DNA from: Chloroflexota bacterium
GTDB lineage: Bacteria > Chloroflexota > Limnocylindria > QHBO01
DNA length: 41,259 nt
Reading direction: 5' to 3'
Assembly: GCA_025937875.1 (NCBI GenBank)
Contig: JAICQM010000003.1
Location: forward strand, 1-41,259
The first letter of the stretch is position 1; the number at the start of each line of letters is the position of its first letter. The notes below the pieces were generated by a model. The model did not search any database. It was not told the origin of the DNA and saw only the letters and a list, made by a program, of their open reading frames with translations. Both the position numbers and the translations under genes were made by a program. This document shows positions 16,145-24,046 of the stretch, piece by piece.

Positions 16145-17046
16145 TCGAGCTCAGCAACGTCTCGCGCTGGTACGGCAACGTCGTGGCCGTCAACGAGGTC
16201 AGCTTCAAGGTGGAGGCGGGGGTGACGGGCCTGCTGGGGCCCAACGGCGCCGGCAAGAGCACGATCCTGCACATGGTGGCCGGGCTGCTGGCACCCTCGA
16301 CCGGGACCGTCACCGTCGGCGGTCAGCCGAGCTTCGGCAACCCGCCGGTGTACCGCCAGATCGGCCTCGTCCCGGAGCGCGAGGCGGTGTACCCGTTCCT
16401 CACCGGGCGCGAGTTCGTGCGCGCCTCGGCGCGCCTGCAGGGCCTTACCGATGCCGATGCCGCGGCGACGCGCGCCATCGAGGCGGTCGACATGCTCGCC
16501 GCCGCCGATCGCGCCATCGGTGGCTACTCCAAGGGCATGCGGCAGCGGATCAAGGTCGCCGCGGCCCTCGTCCACGAGCCGACGACGCTGATCCTCGACG
16601 AGCCGTTCAACGGCATGGACCCGCGGCAGCGGCTGCACATGATGACCCTCCTGCGTCGGATGGGGCAGGAGGGGCGCGCGATCCTGTTCTCCAGCCACAT
16701 CCTCGAAGAGGTGGAGCGGCTAGCCGAGCGTGTGCTGGTGATCGTCGCCGGCCGCCTCGCGGCGTCGGGCGACTTCCGCCAGATCCGCCGCCTGATGACG
16801 GACCGCCCACACACGTTCACCGTCCGCTCATCGGACGACCGGGCGCTGGCCGCGGTGCTCATGGCTACCCCGGCGGTAAGCGGCGTCTCGCTCGACGACG
16901 GGCTGATCAGCGTCCGCGCCTCCGACTTCGGGACGTTCAGCCGCCAGGTCGCCGTCGCCGCCCGCGACGCCCGGGTGCGCCTGTACGAGCTGCTCCCTAC
17001 CGACGAGTCGCTGGAGAGCGTCTTCTCCTACCTGGTGCGCCGATGA
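16141..17046 (+). CDS. ABC transporter ATP-binding protein 2 of the double cassette
   Basis: 301 residues, starting at GTG 16141 inside the preceding stop. Walker A is GPNGAGKST, the signature region YSKGMRQRIKVAAAL, Walker B LILDEPFNGMDP (Phe-Asn-Gly-Met instead of the usual Thr-x-Gly-Leu) and the H-loop FSSHILEEVE. The C-terminal accessory part resembles that of ATPase 1. The two ATPases are alike in layout but clearly diverged, suggesting an old duplication. The stop overlaps the next permease gene by 4 nt (ATGA). Confidence 0.93.
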   Translation: MIELSNVSRWYGNVVAVNEVSFKVEAGVTGLLGPNGAGKSTILHMVAGLLAPSTGTVTVGGQPSFGNPPVYRQIGLVPEREAVYPFLTGREFVRASARLQGLTDADAAATRAIEAVDMLAAADRAIGGYSKGMRQRIKVAAALVHEPTTLILDEPFNGMDPRQRLHMMTLLRRMGQEGRAILFSSHILEEVERLAERVLVIVAGRLAASGDFRQIRRLMTDRPHTFTVRSSDDRALAAVLMATPAVSGVSLDDGLISVRASDFGTFSRQVAVAARDARVRLYELLPTDESLESVFSYLVRR

Positions 17047-17792
17047 GCACCGCCGCGGTCATCGCCTCCATCACCCTGCGCCAGCTGCTCAGCCGTCGCC
17101 GCATCCTGCTGATCCTGCTACTCGGCGCGGTGCTGGTCGTGCTGGCGGTTGCCTACCGCCTCAGCGACGAGGGAACGGCGGAGGAGGCTTTGGCCTGGAC
17201 GATGGGCATGCTCGAATACCTTGGCCTGGTGACGGTGGTGCCGCTGGTGTCGCTCATCTTCGGCACCGGCACCCTCGGCTCCGAGATCGACGACGGCACC
17301 GCGGTCCACCTCCTCACCAAGCCCGTGCCACGCTGGCGGCTGGGCCTCGTCAAGTTCGCCGTCGCCGCCGTCTGCGCCGCGCTTTTGTCCGGCGTGCCGA
17401 TGCTGGTGGCCGGCCTCATCGGCTCCGGTGACGCGGGCGTCGCGATCGGCTACGGCGTGGCGGGCATGATCGGTGCGGTCGTGTACGTCGCGATCTTCAT
17501 GGCGCTCAGCCTGTTCACGTCGCGCGCCTTCGTCATTGGCCTGGGCTACATCCTCATCTGGGAGGGGCTGCTGGCCGGCCTCTTCCCGGGGATCGGGACC
17601 CTGTCGGTGCGCTGGCAGTCGACCGCCTTTGCGCAGGCCATGACCGATGCCCTGACCGACGCCCTCTCGGGGCTGGACCGGGGCCCGCCGTTGCTCACCG
17701 CGGTCGTGGCCGCCATCCTCATGGGCGGGGTGGCGCTCGTCCTGGCGCTGCGGCGCCTGCGCCGCATCGAGATCGCCGGCGAGACGGGCTAG
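17043..17792 (+). CDS. ABC transporter permease subunit 2
   Basis: 249 residues with about six helices. The N-terminal segment RQLLSRRRILLILLLGAVLVVLAVAYRLSD is followed by LVSLIFGTGTLGSEIDDGTAVHLLTKPVPRWRLGLVKF, the region before helix 3 that is typical of ABC-2 (NosY/CcmB-like) permeases. It ends LRRIEIAGETG. It overlaps ATPase 2 and lies 2 nt before the esterase gene. Together the four genes could form one heteromeric exporter or two that are co-expressed. Confidence 0.87.
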   Translation: MSTAAVIASITLRQLLSRRRILLILLLGAVLVVLAVAYRLSDEGTAEEALAWTMGMLEYLGLVTVVPLVSLIFGTGTLGSEIDDGTAVHLLTKPVPRWRLGLVKFAVAAVCAALLSGVPMLVAGLIGSGDAGVAIGYGVAGMIGAVVYVAIFMALSLFTSRAFVIGLGYILIWEGLLAGLFPGIGTLSVRWQSTAFAQAMTDALTDALSGLDRGPPLLTAVVAAILMGGVALVLALRRLRRIEIAGETG

Positions 17793-17794
17793 CC

Positions 17795-18832
17795 ATGCTC
17801 ACTCGCGACCACGCCTGGGTGGGAACCCTCCACGAGCACGCCATAGACTCGCAGGCGCTGACCGGCAACCCGCTCGGCGATCCGAACGTGCGGCCGCTGT
17901 ACGTGTACACGCCGCCCGCCTACGAGGCGGAACCGCAACGCCGCTTCCCGACCCTGTACGTCATCCAGGGCCTGACCGGCATGGTCGAGATGTGGCGCAA
18001 CCGCAAGCCCTTCCAGCCCACCGTGCTGGAGCGGGTCGACGCGCTGTTCGCCGATCCGGCCACAAGGCCCGCGGTCGTGGTCTACGTCGATGCCTTCACC
18101 GCGCTCGGCGGCAGCCAGTTCCTCGACTCACCGGCCACCGGCCGGTACCACACCTACCTGTGCGACGAGGTCGTGCCGTGGGTCGACGCGCACTACCGCA
18201 CCCTGCCCGGAGCTGCGCATCGCGGCATCGCCGGCAAGAGCTCGGGCGGCTACGGCGCCATGGTCACGCCAATGCTGCGGCCGGACCTGTTCGGAGGGCT
18301 CGCCACCCATGCCGGCGACGCCCTGTTCGAGCACTGTTACTGGCCCGACGTGCGCGCCGCGATCCGCGCCCTGCGTGACGTGTACGACGGCGACTACGAC
18401 GCCTTCTGGACCGATTTCCGTGCCCGGCCCGGCCGACCGAAGCACACGGACGATGCGCTGCTCAACGTATGGGCCATGGCCGCGTGCTATTCGGCCGACG
18501 CCGACGGCACCGTGCGGCTGCCCTGGCATCCCGACGGCCGCATCGACCATGACGTGTGGAACCGCTGGCTGGCCTGGGATCCGGTCCGCATGGCCGCCGT
18601 CCACGGCGAGGCGCTGCGCTCGCTTCGCGCGATCTGGATCGACGCCGGACGCAGTGACGAGTTCTACCTCGATGTTGGCGCCGACGCCTTCGCCGCTGCG
18701 GTGCGTGGGCTCGGGATCGGCGAGCCGACCCTGCACGTCGAGCGCTTCGACGGCACCCACGCCAACCTCGAGTGGCGCTACCCGCTGGCGCTCGCGTTCC
18801 TGTCTGAACGGCTCTCCGCCGGAACCTCGTAG
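17795..18832 (+). CDS. Alpha/beta hydrolase, enterochelin esterase-like
   Basis: 345 residues, no signal peptide. The fold of the esterase D/enterochelin esterase group is indicated by NVRPLYVYTPPAYE, RFPTLYVIQGLTG, and the nucleophile elbow GIAGKSSGGYGAM (Gly-x-Ser-x-Gly). Candidate Asp is in WIDAGRSDEFYLD and candidate His in DGTHANLEWRYP. The protein is likely a serine esterase or carboxylic ester hydrolase. It starts 2 nt after the ABC cassette, so it may process or release the cassette's substrate, but that link is inference. Confidence 0.87.
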   Translation: MLTRDHAWVGTLHEHAIDSQALTGNPLGDPNVRPLYVYTPPAYEAEPQRRFPTLYVIQGLTGMVEMWRNRKPFQPTVLERVDALFADPATRPAVVVYVDAFTALGGSQFLDSPATGRYHTYLCDEVVPWVDAHYRTLPGAAHRGIAGKSSGGYGAMVTPMLRPDLFGGLATHAGDALFEHCYWPDVRAAIRALRDVYDGDYDAFWTDFRARPGRPKHTDDALLNVWAMAACYSADADGTVRLPWHPDGRIDHDVWNRWLAWDPVRMAAVHGEALRSLRAIWIDAGRSDEFYLDVGADAFAAAVRGLGIGEPTLHVERFDGTHANLEWRYPLALAFLSERLSAGTS

Positions 18833-18963
18833 TCGCCGGTATCGGGCTGCCGGTCGTCGACCTCGGCCGGCCGTTCGGGCTCATGGACGTCGTCCGGCTC
18901 GTCACGGCCGGTGGTGGGCTCGAAGCCACGCGGATCGCTCATGTCGCGCCGGAGCCGCATCAT
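18778..18963 (-). CDS. Possible small acidic protein
   Basis: A 50-60 codon frame (starts at ATG 18963, 18960 or 18942) with very high G/C at third positions. It encodes an acidic, proline-rich chain starting MSDPRGFEPTTGRDEPDDVHEP and ending in a polar RSDRNASASG. It follows the 228-residue unknown gene on the same strand by 34 nt and overlaps the esterase 3' end antisense by 55 nt. I do not recognise it. The composition bias argues for coding, the overlap argues against, so this is a weak call. Confidence 0.38.
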   Translation of the reverse strand: MMRLRRDMSDPRGFEPTTGRDEPDDVHEPERPAEVDDRQPDTGDYEVPAESRSDRNASASG

Positions 18964-18997
18964 GCGTGCCTGCCGCCACGGACGGCGGGCAGGCAGT

Positions 18998-19684
18998 CTA
19001 TTCCTCGTAGGGGAGGCCACGTCCCACCGCCGGCCAGCCGGCCGCGAGGATGCGCTGCGCAACCGGCCGGTCCCGGGCCGGTGGATGGTCGGGAGCGATG
19101 AGGACGCCGGCGAGGGCCGGCAGCAGCGGCGCCGGGCCGAATGTCACTGCGACGAGGGAGTCGCCGGCCTGCGGGCCGTCGATGATGCGGAACAGCGTCT
19201 CCTGCGTCGCCGCGTCGTACGTGACCCAGAACGGGTCGGTGCTGGTGATACGGCGGACGGCGGTCCCGGTGCGCAGGCGTGCCGGCGGTGGCGTCTGCGG
19301 CATGGCCGGGGCGCCGGCGAACCACATGCGCCCCACCTGGTGCTCGCGCTCGAGGGTCTCGTTCCACCCCGACCACCACGTCGCATCGCGGGGCGTGGTC
19401 ACGTCGAGGGCCAGGTCGCTCAGCACCACGAGGGCATCCGGGTCGTGGACGATGTCGCGGCAGCGCTCGTCGCAGCCGGGCAGCATGAGACGCGGCAGCT
19501 CGGCGATCGCGAGCCGCGCGCTCAGCCAGCGGCTGAAACGCTCCGGGTCTCGATCGCGGGCAGCGGGGTCGATGAGCGTGAGCACCGTCTCGCCGTGCCG
19601 GATGAGCTCGACCGCGGCGGAAAAGGTCCCATAGCGGTCGTCTCGCTCGGATCGGCGATGCCGGGCTCTGTCCCGGGTGGCCAT
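18998..19684 (-). CDS. Protein of unknown function, divergent from arsA
   Basis: 228 residues, soluble, not recognised. Visible features are a basic N-terminus, an RHGETVLTLIDPAARDRDPERFSRWLSARL segment, a cysteine pair in LPGCDERCRDIVHDPDALVVLSDLALD, and a later predicted beta-rich region (TAVRRITSTDPFWVTYDAATQETLFRIIDGPQAGDSLVAVTFG). ATG 19684 is chosen over the longer track ORF because CATCGT lies 6 nt upstream, like the leaderless starts elsewhere in the window. It faces away from the ArsA ATPase across a 157-bp gap. RHGE recalls phosphoglycerate mutase but the rest does not fit. Confidence 0.65.
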   Translation of the reverse strand: MATRDRARHRRSERDDRYGTFSAAVELIRHGETVLTLIDPAARDRDPERFSRWLSARLAIAELPRLMLPGCDERCRDIVHDPDALVVLSDLALDVTTPRDATWWSGWNETLEREHQVGRMWFAGAPAMPQTPPPARLRTGTAVRRITSTDPFWVTYDAATQETLFRIIDGPQAGDSLVAVTFGPAPLLPALAGVLIAPDHPPARDRPVAQRILAAGWPAVGRGLPYEE

Positions 19685-19841
19685 TGAGCCACGATGGAAC
19701 ACCCGCCCGGCGGCAGCGGCAACCCGCCAGATCCGCCCCGCACCGCACCCCACTCCCCAACTGATGGCCCCAACGGCGGTTTGACCCGGTACTACTGGCG
19801 ACGGACGGGCCGCCGGGGCCGTGCCGTGGCAGAATCGCCAT
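19685..19841. promoter_or_regulatory. Divergent promoter region of arsA-like gene and unknown gene
   Basis: Each start codon has a -10-like hexamer exactly 6 nt upstream: CATCGT (19696-19691, minus) and CAGAAT (19830-19835, plus). Neither side has a Shine-Dalgarno, so both transcripts are probably leaderless. No further repeat or operator stands out. Confidence 0.5.
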
Positions 19842-21032
19842 GTGCCCCGCATCCTCGTCTACACCGGCAAGGGGGGCGTCGGCAAGACGAGCGTCGCCGC
19901 CGCCACCGCCCTCGCCTGCGCCGACCGTGGCTATCGGACGATCGTCATGTCGACCGATATCGCCCACAGCCTCGGCGACGCCTTCGACCGTCAGCTCGGG
20001 CCGACGCCGCTGGAGATCGTCCCCAACCTGTGGGCCCAGGAGTCTGACGTCTTCTTCAACGTGGCGCGCTACTGGGGCAAGATCCAGGAGTACGCCGCAT
20101 CCGTCCTGCGCTGGCGCGGCCTGGACGACGTCCTGGCCGAGGAGATGACGGTCCTGCCCGGCATGGACGAGGTGGGCAGTCTGCTGTGGATCGCCGACCA
20201 CCACGATTCGGGCGACTACGACGTGGTGGTGGTGGATGCCGCCCCCACGGGTGAGACGTTGCGGCTGCTGTCGCTGCCGGAGGCCGGTCGCTGGTGGATG
20301 GAGAAGGTGGAGCCGCTGGGACGGCGCATCACCAAGCTCACCGGCCCGATCATCCGGCGCGTGATCGGGATGCCGATGCCCGGCGACGCGGTCTTCGACG
20401 CCGGCGAGGAGCTGTTCGCCCGCCTGGAGCACATGCACAGCCTGCTCACCGATCACGACAAGACGTCGGTCCGGGTGGTGCTTACCCTGGAGCAGGTGGT
20501 GATCGCCGAGGCGCAGCGCTCGTTCACGTACTTCCACCTGTACGACTACCCGACCGACCTGGTGGTGGCCAACCGCGTCCTGCCCGACGAGGTCGGCGAG
20601 TACTTCCGCGGCTGGTACGAGGCGCAGCAGCGCTACGGGCCGCTGGTCGAGAAGACGTTCCACCCCATCCCGGTCAGGCAGGCGCCCTACTTCGATCGCG
20701 AGATGGTGGGCGTCGACCTGCTGCGCGAGCTGGCGGCGACCCTCTACGGCGACGAGGACCCGACCACGTTCTTCTACCGTGGCCGGCCATACCGGGTGGC
20801 GCGCGACGGCAGCGAGTTCATCGTCTCGGTCGAGCTCCCATTCACCGAGAAGCGCCAGATCAACCTGTCGCGCCACGGCGACGAGCTCGTCATCGACCTC
20901 GGCACCTGGCGCCGGACACTCGTCCTGCCGCGCCTGCTCGTCGACGTCCCCACCCAGGGAGCGCGATTCGAGGACGGAACCCTCAAGATTCGCTTCGGCA
21001 CCCGCGAACCGGAAGGAGCACCAACCACATGA
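19842..21032 (+). CDS. ArsA/GET3 family ATPase with C-terminal HSP20-like domain
   Basis: 396 residues. The deviant Walker A GKGGVGKT (9-16) is followed by a Switch I region STDIAHSLGDAFD, where the usual DPAHS has Ile instead of Pro. DAAPTGETLRLLSLPE is the Switch II/A-loop hallmark. The last ~80 residues (FIVSVELPFTEKRQINLSRHGDELVIDLGTWRRTLVLPRLL...GTLKIRF) match the ArsA HSP20-like domain. Only one ATPase half is present, so it probably works as a dimer. No arsenite Cys triad or arsB/arsR is seen, so arsenic export is unlikely; a client-binding or targeting role is more plausible. GTG 19842 is chosen over 19821 from CAGAAT spacing and homology. Confidence 0.87.
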   Translation: MPRILVYTGKGGVGKTSVAAATALACADRGYRTIVMSTDIAHSLGDAFDRQLGPTPLEIVPNLWAQESDVFFNVARYWGKIQEYAASVLRWRGLDDVLAEEMTVLPGMDEVGSLLWIADHHDSGDYDVVVVDAAPTGETLRLLSLPEAGRWWMEKVEPLGRRITKLTGPIIRRVIGMPMPGDAVFDAGEELFARLEHMHSLLTDHDKTSVRVVLTLEQVVIAEAQRSFTYFHLYDYPTDLVVANRVLPDEVGEYFRGWYEAQQRYGPLVEKTFHPIPVRQAPYFDREMVGVDLLRELAATLYGDEDPTTFFYRGRPYRVARDGSEFIVSVELPFTEKRQINLSRHGDELVIDLGTWRRTLVLPRLLVDVPTQGARFEDGTLKIRFGTREPEGAPTT

Positions 21033-21325
21033 CCGATCAGCAGACCACCGACCCCCGCACGGCGCAGCTCGAAGCGCGGATCGCCGAGCTCGAGAAGCGC
21101 GTGCCCCGCGAGTCGTCCGGCGGCTCGGGCAAGACGGGATTCGAGACCGCCTTCTGGGCGATGATGCACACCGTCTTCCCGGACGAGGCGCGGAAGCACC
21201 TCAAGGTCGCCGGGCGCGAGCAGCTGCTCGCGGCGCGCGTGTACCTCGACCGATGGATCGCTCGCCTCGACGAGCAGGAGGCGGCAAGCACCAGCCGCCC
21301 GCACGAGAAGATCGACATCGAATAG
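21029..21325 (+). CDS. Small helical protein coupled to the ArsA-like ATPase
   Basis: 98 residues, unknown function. The N-terminus has a short coiled-coil-like stretch (TAQLEARIAELEKRV). The core is FETAFWAMMHTVFPDEARKHLKVAGREQLLAARVYLDRWIARLDEQE, two amphipathic helices, ending with polar residues. GGAAGGAG lies 10 nt before ATG 21029, which overlaps the ATPase stop by 4 nt (ATGA). Coupled translation suggests a partner or regulator of the ATPase. The FW..M..VFP...HL...REQLLA pattern looks conserved-protein-like rather than spurious, but I cannot name a family. Confidence 0.8.
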   Translation: MTDQQTTDPRTAQLEARIAELEKRVPRESSGGSGKTGFETAFWAMMHTVFPDEARKHLKVAGREQLLAARVYLDRWIARLDEQEAASTSRPHEKIDIE

Positions 21326-21334
21326 CCTCGTCCG

Positions 21335-21353
21335 GCTCCGATTCGCATCGGGC
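21335..21353 (+). terminator. Weak hairpin after the ArsA operon
   Basis: CCGAT (21338-21342) and ATCGG (21347-21351) pair around TCGC, extended by GC/GC with one bulged T. It lies 10 nt after the stop and has no T-tract. The remaining ~185 bp up to the tRNA show no gene or convincing structured RNA. Confidence 0.3.
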
Positions 21354-21539
21354 GGGGCTGGACGGCCACGTCGTGCCCCTCCGTCCCCCCGAGCGTGACC
21401 GGCAGCCACGACCACGCCCCTGCGTGGCCGACGGTCCCGTCGGGTGAGCGGGGCAGCCACTTCTAGGTCGGTAGTCCCGTCCGGCGGGAACCGGCACGCT
21501 GGTCCGGGGAGGTCGAGTGCGCTATCGTCTGGCCTGCTG

Positions 21540-21615
21540 GCGGGAGTAGCTCAGCTGGCAGAGCGGCAGCCTTCCAAGCTGCATGTCGCGGGTTCGATCC
21601 CCGTCTCCCGCTCCA
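21540..21615 (+). tRNA. tRNA-Gly (anticodon UCC), CCA encoded
   Basis: The acceptor stem GCGGGAG (21540-21546) pairs with CTCCCGC (21605-21611), followed by discriminator T and an encoded CCA. D-arm GCTC...GAGC, anticodon arm GCAGC-CTTCCAA-GCTGC with anticodon TCC, and T-arm GCGGG-TTCGATC-CCCGT are all complete. The body is 73 nt without CCA. A TATCGT about 12-17 nt upstream may be its -10. Confidence 0.97.
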
Positions 21616-21732
21616 TCCTCCAGCACGCCCGGCATCGGTCCAGTTGCCGTTGACCGCCGGCGGTACACTCGGACCGGTACCGTCGGCGAGCACCTGAGGC
21701 AAACGCGGCCGGCGGAACGGAGGCCCCGACCG

Positions 21733-22134
21733 ATGGCGCGCATCACGGTCGTCGACGACTACGCCGAGTTCCTGGGCACCATGACCGCCATCCTCGATGG
21801 GCTCGAGGGCCATGCGGTCGCGGCGTTCACCGGCGCCGACACGACCCTGGACGATCTCGTCCGCTCGCAGCCCGACCTGCTCATCGTGGACCTCCACGTC
21901 TTCGATGATCACCAGGCCGGCCTCAGCGTCGACGCGCTGGCCAGCGTCGCTGCGCCGTTGGGCAACGTCCCGATGATCATCTGCTCGGGTGACCTGCAGC
22001 GCCTGCGCGACGGGGACACGCTCCCCCGCGACCACGGTATCTACACCCTCGAGAAGCCGTTCGACGTCGAGGACCTGACCGCGCTGGTCGACCGGGCGCT
22101 CCACGAGGCTGCCCGCAGCCAGGCGTCGGCCTAG
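21733..22134 (+). CDS. Stand-alone response regulator receiver protein
   Basis: 133-residue CheY-like receiver. TVVDDYAEFL holds the acidic pocket, Asp53 (LLIVDLHVFDD) is the likely phosphorylation site, Ser in MIICSGDLQ takes the Ser/Thr switch position and the Lys is in LEKPFDVEDL. There is no output domain and no adjacent kinase. ATG 21733 is where homology begins; the longer track ORF would run through the tRNA end. A TACACT near 21668 could be its -10, giving a leader of about 55 nt. Confidence 0.87.
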   Translation: MARITVVDDYAEFLGTMTAILDGLEGHAVAAFTGADTTLDDLVRSQPDLLIVDLHVFDDHQAGLSVDALASVAAPLGNVPMIICSGDLQRLRDGDTLPRDHGIYTLEKPFDVEDLTALVDRALHEAARSQASA

Positions 22135-22208
22135 GGCATCGTCGGGCGGCCGGCAGCATCGGCCGCGGCAGGCGACAATACCGGGCCCCACTGTGAGTCA
22201 GGCGTCGA

Positions 22209-22889
22209 TTGCACTCCCTTCACGCGCGCGACCCCGGGCACGAGCTGCTCGACGGCCCGGCCCTGGACCCCGCGGAGCTGCGGCGCAACCTGCGCGAGAT
22301 GGCACGGCTCAATCGCCTCCCCGGCGGCGTGGGCACCAGCGTGGCCGCCATCCGCGATGCGCTGGACCACGGTGCCGGTGAGGTGCTCGACGTGGGCACC
22401 GGCGGCGGCGACCTCCCGCGACGCCTGCTGCGCGAGCTGCCCGCGGTGCGCGTCACCGCCACCGACGTACGCCCCGAGATCCTGGACCTCGCACGCGCCT
22501 GGAGCCCGCCGGAGGCGCGGCTGCGGCTCGCGGTCGCCGACGCGCGCGCCCTGCCGTTCGACGAGGCCAGCGTCGACGTCGTGCACGCGTCGCTGGTCGT
22601 CCACCACCTGGACGTCACCGAGGCGGTGAGCGCGTTGCGCGAAATGCGCCGCGTCGCGCGCCGGGCCGTGATCGTCAACGACCTGCGCCGCGGAAGGCTC
22701 GCCCACGCGATCACCACGCTCACCGTCCTGGGCCTGACGCACGGGCGCTACACGCGGCACGATGGGGTCCTCTCGTCGCGTCGCGCCTACACCTTGGCCG
22801 AGCTCGACGCACTGGCCGCCGAGGCCGGCCTGCGGGTCATGGCCCGCTCCCCGTCGTTCCTGCCGCGCGTAGTGACGACGTACCGATGA
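22209..22889 (+). CDS. Class I SAM-dependent methyltransferase
   Basis: 226 residues. The SAM-binding motif I is VLDVGTGGGDLPRRLL, motif II ATDVRPEILDLARAW, then VADARALPFDEASVDVVHASLVVHHLDV for the post-motif. The N-terminal ALDPAELRRNLREMARLNRLPGG is typical of a methyltransferase group found beside polyketide synthases and FAD oxidoreductases (SrsB-like). The frame is closed by a stop at 22194, so TTG 22209 is the only upstream start. The stop overlaps the oxidoreductase start (ATGA), making it the first gene of a four-gene coupled operon. It likely O- or C-methylates a small aromatic or polyketide product. Confidence 0.88.
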   Translation: MHSLHARDPGHELLDGPALDPAELRRNLREMARLNRLPGGVGTSVAAIRDALDHGAGEVLDVGTGGGDLPRRLLRELPAVRVTATDVRPEILDLARAWSPPEARLRLAVADARALPFDEASVDVVHASLVVHHLDVTEAVSALREMRRVARRAVIVNDLRRGRLAHAITTLTVLGLTHGRYTRHDGVLSSRRAYTLAELDALAAEAGLRVMARSPSFLPRVVTTYR

Positions 22890-24046
22890 GCACCTTCGAC
22901 TGCGACGTCCTCGTCATCGGGGCCGGCCCGGCCGGGTCGGCCACGGCGGCCGCGCTGGCGCGTGCCGGGCGTGACGTGATGCTCGTCGAGGCCCGGCGCC
23001 ACCCACGCCCCAAGGCGTGCGCCGAATACGCCAGCCCGCGCATCGTCGAGGAGCTCGCCCGGCTCGGCCTTGGCGGGGATGCCTGGCGGCGATACGCAGT
23101 GGCGCTCGACCGGATGCACGTCGTCCGCGACACGCAGCGCGTCCCGATCACGTATCGCGACGGTGACGGGCCGCGGACCGCGTGGGGCCTCGACCGGCTG
23201 GGCTTCGATGCCCTCCTCGCCGAACACGCCGTCGCCTCGGGAGCGCGTCTCCTCGATCGCACGCGGCTGGAGCGGCTCACCGACGGCGTCGCGGTGCTGC
23301 GCACGACCGACGATTCCGTCCACGTCCGCTACCGGTGGCTCGTGGGTGCCGACGGGGCGCGCTCGCGGGTCGCGCGCCAGCTGGGTGTGGAACGGCCGGT
23401 CCGCGCCCCGCGGCGACTGGGCATGGTCGCCCATTACGAGGGGCTTCCCGACCTGGTGACGCACGGGGAGATGCACGTCGGCAGCGGCGCCTACATCGGC
23501 CTCGCTCCCACGCCCGGCGGCGAGCTGAACGTCGGCATGGCGCTGCCGCTGGCGGCGACGACCGGTGCCGCGCTCCGCTTCGACGCGGCGATTGCAGCCC
23601 TGCCCGCCGTGGCCCACAGGCTTGCCGGCCGCCGACGCCTGACGCCGATCCGGGGCGTCGCGCCCATCGGCCACCGCGTGGCCGCGACCGCCGGCGCGGA
23701 CTGGTTGCTGGTCGGCGACGCGGCCGGGTTCGTCGACCCATTCACCGGCGAGGGAATCTACCGTGCCCTGCGCTCCGCGCGTGCCGCCGCGTCGGCCCTG
23801 GCGGCCGGCGATCACGGTGCCGGCCAGCGCTATCGGTCCGCCCGAATCGCCGCCTTCGCCGCCAAGGACTCGCTAACGTGGCTCGTCCAGGGGATGCTCG
23901 CCGCTCCCCCGCTGCTCGGCTACACGCTGCGTCGTCTCGAGCGCCGCCCGGATGCCGCCGCCGCCCTGGGCGCCGCGCTGGGCGACTGCCGCCCTGCCAC
24001 GACGGCGCTGTCGCCGCGTTTTCTGGCCTCGGTCCTGTTGCCGTGA
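22886..24046 (+). CDS. FAD-dependent oxidoreductase (geranylgeranyl reductase/hydroxylase family)
   Basis: 386 residues. The N-terminal FAD motif is VLVIGAGPAGSATAAALARAGRDVMLVEA, followed by HPRPKACAEYASPRIVEEL, the region carrying the family's conserved Cys after Lys-Pro/Ala. The second FAD motif GDAAGFVDPFTGEGIYRALRSARAAASAL is intact. Members reduce isoprenoid double bonds or hydroxylate aromatic polyketides. Position after a methyltransferase and before an SRPBCC and a ketosynthase favours tailoring of a polyketide or lipid. It overlaps both neighbours by 4 nt (ATGA and GTGA). Confidence 0.88.
   Translation: MSTFDCDVLVIGAGPAGSATAAALARAGRDVMLVEARRHPRPKACAEYASPRIVEELARLGLGGDAWRRYAVALDRMHVVRDTQRVPITYRDGDGPRTAWGLDRLGFDALLAEHAVASGARLLDRTRLERLTDGVAVLRTTDDSVHVRYRWLVGADGARSRVARQLGVERPVRAPRRLGMVAHYEGLPDLVTHGEMHVGSGAYIGLAPTPGGELNVGMALPLAATTGAALRFDAAIAALPAVAHRLAGRRRLTPIRGVAPIGHRVAATAGADWLLVGDAAGFVDPFTGEGIYRALRSARAAASALAAGDHGAGQRYRSARIAAFAAKDSLTWLVQGMLAAPPLLGYTLRRLERRPDAAAALGAALGDCRPATTALSPRFLASVLLP

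Noticed and set aside
18998-19684. Phosphoglycerate-mutase-like reading of the RHGET motif
   Set aside because: The motif is not at the N-terminal strand, the second catalytic His/Glu context is missing and the remaining sequence does not fit the histidine phosphatase fold.
18960-20876. 638-codon minus-strand ORF
   Set aside because: Spans the ArsA gene antisense and runs through the 18998-19684 gene in another frame; no domain match.
19842-21032. Arsenite-efflux ATPase (true ArsA)
   Set aside because: Only one ATPase half, no arsenite-binding Cys triad seen and no arsB, arsD or arsR nearby; HSP20-like tail points to the wider ArsA/Get3 family.
21354-21539. Possible riboswitch or ncRNA before the tRNA
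   Set aside because: Several short GC hairpins can be drawn (e.g. TCCCG/CGGGA near 21475), but nothing matches a known aptamer and such hairpins are expected at this GC.
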